From: Gymnopus androsaceus JB14 | Taxonomy: Eukaryota; Basidiomycota; Agaricomycetes; Agaricales; Omphalotaceae | Length of the DNA: 24,149 nt | Reading direction: 5' to 3' | NCBI GenBank assembly: GCA_009733575.1 | Contig: ML769394.1 | Coordinates: 551,004-575,152, forward strand | Shown: positions 19,697 through 24,149 of the stretch, one piece after another | How the letters are laid out: each line of letters begins with the position of its first letter | Position numbering within the stretch: the first letter of the stretch is position 1 | Program-made: the position numbers and the translations under genes | Notes under the pieces: generated by a model | Seen by the model: the letters and a program-made list of their open reading frames with translations, nothing else | What the model was told of the DNA's origin: nothing | The model's database searches: none

Positions 19697-21260
19697 CACT
19701 AACAGAATCATCAAGTGTAAGAAAATTGCTAATTCGAGCAATCAGCTTATCATCATCTGGTATTTGCTCTTCATCCTGATGCAAGCTAGTCTCGTCAAGG
19801 TATTCCAGTAGACACAGTAAGTACAACTTACATCTAGGATGACACTTGCCCAATCATCATCATGAGTGATTGCAACTTCAACTTCAGTAAACTGTGATGA
19901 AAGTTGGATTAAAGGAATAATTCAGAATTGGGGGGCTCACATTACTTAAAATCCATCTGTTAATCACATCAGAAGGATGGTAGACCTAAAAATCAAAATG
20001 AGCATAGAATAACACAGCTCCAGAGACAAACTTGATATCTTGGAGGGACATCAATGTCCATTTCACTGTCAACATCCATGGGATCATGGGCACCACTGTT
20101 TGAACCTATTCCAGGAAGTCGAAAGTAGTCCAACTGCTTCCCAACAGAAAAAGGGAAAGGAGTTCTTAGCTTTCCAGGCAACAGATCCTCAGCATCCAGA
20201 TCAGAGATGTATTTGACTTGCGCACGAATTTTCGGGAAGAATCGAGGGCCCAGTCGAACAGCAATTTTGAGACCACGCAGGAACATGCATCCGGACTGTT
20301 TTCCACAAACATTATCAGCACCACTAGAAGATGAAGCATAATTGCATCTTCTAAACACATATTCTGGACGCCCTCCTTTACATGCAGCCTTTCTGGGAAC
20401 AAACTCCAAAGATACACTTCCGGGATGTGCATCAATGAAAGATGATACCCCCCAAGCGCGCGCCTTGTCACAGCCAGTGACGAGATAAAGCGCACCGTTG
20501 TGCACTCCGCGGGCCATTAAAGGCCCATTGACATGGGTGTACCAAGATCGAGCACACTCTGCAGCATATTTGTAGAACTTGGAATATTGTTGATGATCTA
20601 TTCTCTTTCCGCCTTCGGGTACAATGAGCAGAGCACCTTTGGTGGCCGATGAGCTGAACGACATTCCGGCGCCCACTTCCTCTGGCACCCCGCTAAAACA
20701 GTTGATGGGCAGTAAATGGGATGCCATAGTACAAGATTCGACGTGCTTACGGAACATGTGTGCAGCTATCTTCGATTTTAGTTTGGCTAAAGTGAGAGGG
20801 ATTACTGGCAATATAAGACCCTGGCATATATTCGTCCGTAGACCAGGTCCTATTACCGATATCAATCCCCTGAAGTTGCCTGAATTGTTCCGGAACTCTT
20901 CCTGCGTTCACTGGATGATCTGCCGGAAGACATACATTGAAGAGATAATCAAAACCGCCGAATTCCGTCAGAATTCCAACGTCCCCAATGCGGACTCCCT
21001 CTCGTCTGTACGCTAACGGTAGCCAATCACCTGGTTTCGGAATCCATAGAGGGTATCCTCTCCTTCTCCGAAGTAGTTATCGTACATATACTTCGATTTC
21101 ATTCAAATTTTCAGAATCTTCCTCCGTATGGCGAGCTACCATAGGTGTACTAGGGCTCTGAGCCGCAGGAAACACCACTGATTGAACGGCAGGGGGGCTC
21201 ACGTAGGAGTTGAACACGCCGTTTATGTTGAAATCAGAAGCGCGACTGAAGAGCCTACGG
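19697..21260 (-). pseudogene. Agaricomycete-type protein of unknown function, stop near its 5' end; may be fused to the zinc-cluster factor
   Basis: Segments read as (about 21260) 21076-20751, 20692-20032, 19985-19941, 19891-19832 and 19775-19697, joined by introns of about 46-59 nt with good consensus. The protein has LLRRRRGYPLWIPKPGDWLP, YRREGVRIGDVGILTEFGGF, DYLFNVCLPADHPVNAGRVP, then MSFSSSATKGALLIVPEGG, YAAECARSWYTHVNGP, GALYLVTGCDKARAWGVSSF, then YHPSDVINRWILSN and VAITHDDDWASVIL. I recall this order from many hypothetical proteins of mushroom-forming fungi, some joined to NLR-type proteins; the function is unknown. TAA at 21079-21077 interrupts the frame directly before LLRRRRGYPLW, while the upstream frame (EEDSENLNEIEVYVR) looks like the usual N-terminal linker. 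I found no canonical intron that removes the stop. The last exon ends in a GTATGT donor that splices in phase to the exon before the Zn2Cys6 cluster. Confidence 0.6.
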
Positions 21261-22144
21261 AAAGAGTTGAGCTGTAAACGTATAAAGGAAGGGTTTTAGA
21301 GGCGCACTGAGGAGCAGCTACGTTCTCAGTCATTGCCGCAATGGAAGACAAGAGGAGTGCGGAAAATTTTTGACATCCTGAGCGAATGCAGTCTCCTTCC
21401 CAGGATTGGTACTTCATAGCGCCGGTCCGCTAACCTTAGGTCCGAATAACTTCAGAATTTAGGAGAGGGGGTTTGATTCGTAGCAGTCCGATTGATCGGA
21501 TTTATACCCGATCAAGGTACCATGTCGGAGGACACGGAACGAAGCCGGTGGGCGCCATTATCTACGGGCTACGGACCCTAAGTAGTACATGGCCAAATAA
21601 GTAAAGTAACGCAAGGCAACGAAACGAAAAGTATTAAGTAACGCAACAAAAAAGGACAGCAGGTGCCAAATAATCCAAACAGCAAGGCCATTGAGGACGT
21701 GACAAAAATCAAGACCCAAAACACAACGACATACTACGTAGGTGAGAGGACTTCACAATTAGAAAATGTTGAAACATAGGAATCAAGGCAGAGAGAACAA
21801 CACTTGCGTAAGAGGGAAAGGGAAGAAATTGAACAATCCACTCAGGCTTTTGCTGTCTTGTGCCCTGCGTTTTATGTTTTTCTGAATGCCGCTAATACCA
21901 GAACTGAACCTCATCTGCTGTGCAACATCCGCTTCCAACTCCGAGGTCAGCAACTATTCATGCTTTTACCATCGTCTCTTCCATTCTTAAGTTATTCCTT
22001 GCCGCATTTTAGGCTCAGAATGAAGAGCATCACCCAAACAGTATTCAAAAGGCCAAAACAAACAAAGCAACTGCCTCGGAGATTTCTCCCTCTAGAGATC
22101 TTAGCGCTAAGTTCATTGCTGCTGGGGTACATGAAAGAGTTCTG
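21261..22144. other. Long intergenic region between two disrupted genes
   Basis: About 880 bp between the divergent unknown-function gene (minus) and the transposase-like gene (plus). It holds an inverted repeat TTGATCGG/CCGATCAA (21492-21499 and 21508-21515), an approximate inverted pair CTTAGGTCCG and CGGACCCTAAG near 21434 and 21571, and two copies of AAGTAACGCAA near 21604 and 21638. Candidate first exons of the minus gene (for example around 21220-21420) can be read but not confirmed. A forward stretch encoding RKREREEIEQSTQAFAVLC near 21807 may be the start of the transposase-like gene. No promoter element is clear. Confidence 0.45.
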
Positions 22145-24149
22145 TTGTTCGCTATCCTCCTGATGTCTTGGGACATCCTTCTGAACCCGCTTCCCAGCAC
22201 TGTTTCTGGTGCCGACGATCCATCTCTTGCACCATTAGCATTGTCGGTGGCACACAACGTGCAAATCAATAGACAGACTATCGTCTCTGAGTTATTCCAT
22301 TATGCACCAAGCACTCGAGTTGAATATCCAAAGACGGCCTCAAATAACAATGCTATTGGGCATTTGTTTGATATGGACCTTTCCAAAGAATGGGTTTCTC
22401 CTGCTTGATCCTTTGCATACTCACAAGGAACACCAGATGGAGCCAGGAGCTTTGTATTCACTAAAGTCTTGGTCAATTCCGATGGTAATGAAGTACCATG
22501 TAACATACGCTATAGCACATGTAAGATTTTTATTTGGTCTTTTTAGCGTTGTTCTTTACAGGAAGTGCTTAGGTCAAGGTGTTAAAATATGTCCTTCTGC
22601 TTCGCCAGAAATATTGCTGCAGACACATACCTCAGGCTCTCGCTTTGAACGGAAACTATACTTGGAACAGGAGCGTCAAGAACAAGTTCTCTCTTTAGAT
22701 CGAGATTTAATTGAAAAAACCCTGAATTACTGGGCTTGCCTGCGAGATTATGGATGTGGCCGTGATCTCCAGGAAGAAACTGTATACAATGCAGAAGAAC
22801 TCGAACATTATAATGCTATTCATGCCAGCCCAAAGAAAAAGAAACTCGGACATGAACCAAAGGCTACCTGCAAAGGCGCATAAGTCTACGATACACACCA
22901 ACAGGCAGGCCGTTTCTCTGGTAAGATATGCTGGTTTTGATAACTATGTGATTTTTGACATATGTCGCTCTTAGCTGTGAGCATTTTGATCCCAAAATAT
23001 CTCGAAAGCACTTTTGCGACTTTGCCATTGCAAACGAGGTATATCACACAGAATATCTCCTTGCCCTGTGTAACGCAGATTCCAACGAAATCCACAAGTG
23101 GGAAAAACTGGCATTCAACAACGGGTATGGGCCTCTTGCACCTTGTACCACAGTACGGAACTTCAGCACTAAGCGGGTGGATTGTCGTAAGTTTCCTGTT
23201 GCTTTTCTGCAAAGACATGCTAAGAGGCATCCTTTGGTACTGCGTAGCTCATCAACACCGGAATCTTAGCGGCTTCATGCTTATGACAGAGATGGTTAGC
23301 TTACCTTGCAAGAGCAGCTTCCATATCTACGAGCCACTTCCCGATTATCGCCGTCAGTGTCCGAGAATTTTGGTGGTCTGCTCAGGGGAACATGCACATC
23401 CTATTCCTGCTTCAACTAAAACTCCTCCAGACGTACGCTCAGAAATCTTGAACATGTTGTATACAACCATGATTAAAGACCTGGCGGACATGACGCCAAG
23501 AAGGTTTCTTCGTCACCCTGTTGCTCAAGCCTTCATACGCAGGAAGGTACCTTTCGTAAAGGAGCCTCAGCTCTCAGATGTGCATCCGTCTTTGAATAAT
23601 GCCGATCATCTACGAGCGTATATAACGCAGGCTCAGCAATCCATGTTTCCTGCTGGGACAGGATGGGAAGGTAAGCTTAGTTTCGCCTCTTTAGCTAAAA
23701 TTACTTAGCCCAACGGGTGTCTCATCAGGGTTACTGGAGCAAAAACGCGTTCAAGAAAAGGAACGTGCACACAAGATCAATATATCCGTGTAATGGATGA
23801 GTTTCTTCTCCCTGATGTACAGTCTCATGTCATGGACGAAGATGCTACAGAAGAGAACAGCGAAAAGTTTCGCATAGTCATTTGCATGTTTCCTCAGCGA
23901 AGCCATGATCTCTTGAAAGCTCAGTTTGTGCAAAGCGACATATCTTATAAACGAGTTGTTGGTTTTAAGGAGCTTGAGTTTGTAGGATGGGATGAGCAGA
24001 GTCACACTGGTAAGTCCTTTCAAACGCAGGGCATCTTCCTCTAAACAATCATCTTTTACAGCCGTTGTATACTGTCGTGCTTATCTGACTCGCGAGTCAG
24101 CTGCTGCACACCTTGTTTTCTTTCGTTTGTTAGATCAGCTCGTTCTGAA
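22145..24149 (+). pseudogene. Degenerate transposase-like gene of an Agaricomycete family, running off the right edge
   Basis: Exon segments about 22145-22520, 22573-22920, 22975-23186, 23248-23670, 23729-24009 and 24062 to the edge are joined by well-formed introns of 52-61 nt. They encode NNNAIGHLFDMDLSKEWVSP, SFAYSQGTPDGARSFVFTKV, STCQGVKICPSASPEI, LRYTPTGRPFLCCEHFDP, TKRVDCPHQHRN, CPRILVVCSGEHAHPIPAS, MFPAGTGWEG, SDISYKRVVGFKELEFVGW and AAAHLVFFRLLDQL. I recall this motif order from abundant multicopy mushroom proteins. The Asp in DISYKRV and the later AHLVFFR helix are placed as in Mutator-type DDE transposases; that link is inference. It is broken: TGA at 22406-22408 inside an otherwise continuous frame, a one-base shift near 22875 and another near 23772. 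The C-terminal part is outside the window. Confidence 0.6.

Noticed and set aside
21492..21515. 8-bp inverted repeat as a regulatory hairpin
   Set aside because: Such short palindromes occur by chance in a window of this size and nothing around it supports a function.
21804..22163. Forward frame of 119 codons starting RKREREEIEQ
   Set aside because: It lacks an ATG at its start and its later part loses coding character; at most the first 20 codons may belong to the transposase-like gene.
1..24149. tRNA, rRNA or other structured RNA genes
   Set aside because: I saw no tRNA A/B box arrangement with an acceptor stem and no rRNA-like stretch by eye; a covariance-model search would be needed to exclude small RNAs.

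Overview
The window is nuclear DNA of a filamentous basidiomycete, most likely an Agaricomycete. The genes are split by many introns of about 43-80 nt with GT(A/G)..(C/T)AG ends, are packed on both strands with little space between them, and include protein types I know mainly from mushroom-forming fungi. No bacterial or organellar features, rRNA or tRNA were seen. All exon calls come from reading the sequence by eye and may be off by a base or two.

Left end (1 to about 2.9 kb) is a repeat-rich, gene-poor block. A decayed tetratricopeptide (TPR) gene fragment (1-450) is followed by a nested set of mobile elements. An outer terminal-inverted-repeat element (about 721-2419) holds a miniature LTR retrotransposon (965-2256, target duplication ATATA). 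Each LTR of that retrotransposon carries a different small inverted-repeat element (1033-1346 and 1953-2120). Next to this lies the 3' end of a SART-1/Snu66-like splicing-factor gene (about 2553-2859) with no visible upstream part.

Middle (3.0-16.2 kb) is a housekeeping block: an OMA1-type M48 mitochondrial metallopeptidase (minus), SVF1 (minus), an unrecognised 353-residue protein (minus) whose start lies head-to-head with an ACL4-type TPR chaperone of ribosomal protein L4 (plus), a small unknown protein (minus), a PfkB-family sugar kinase with a long acidic insertion (plus), and a Rom2-type Rho1 GEF with DH, PH and CNH domains (minus).

Right end (16.3-24.1 kb) starts with a PriB/PrtT-type Zn2Cys6 transcription factor (minus) that has an unusual ubiquitin-interaction-like motif near its C-terminus. 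I find no start codon of its own. Its first exon instead splices in frame to an upstream Agaricomycete-type protein of unknown function, so the two may form one chimeric gene. That upstream gene has an in-frame stop near its 5' end. Beyond it, in the opposite direction and running off the window, lies a transposase-like gene with one in-frame stop and two apparent frameshifts but well-kept splice sites.

The housekeeping genes do not form a pathway; they look like ordinary chromosomal neighbours. The points most worth checking are the nested elements with reciprocal empty sites, the possible fusion upstream of the zinc-cluster factor, and its UIM-like tail.
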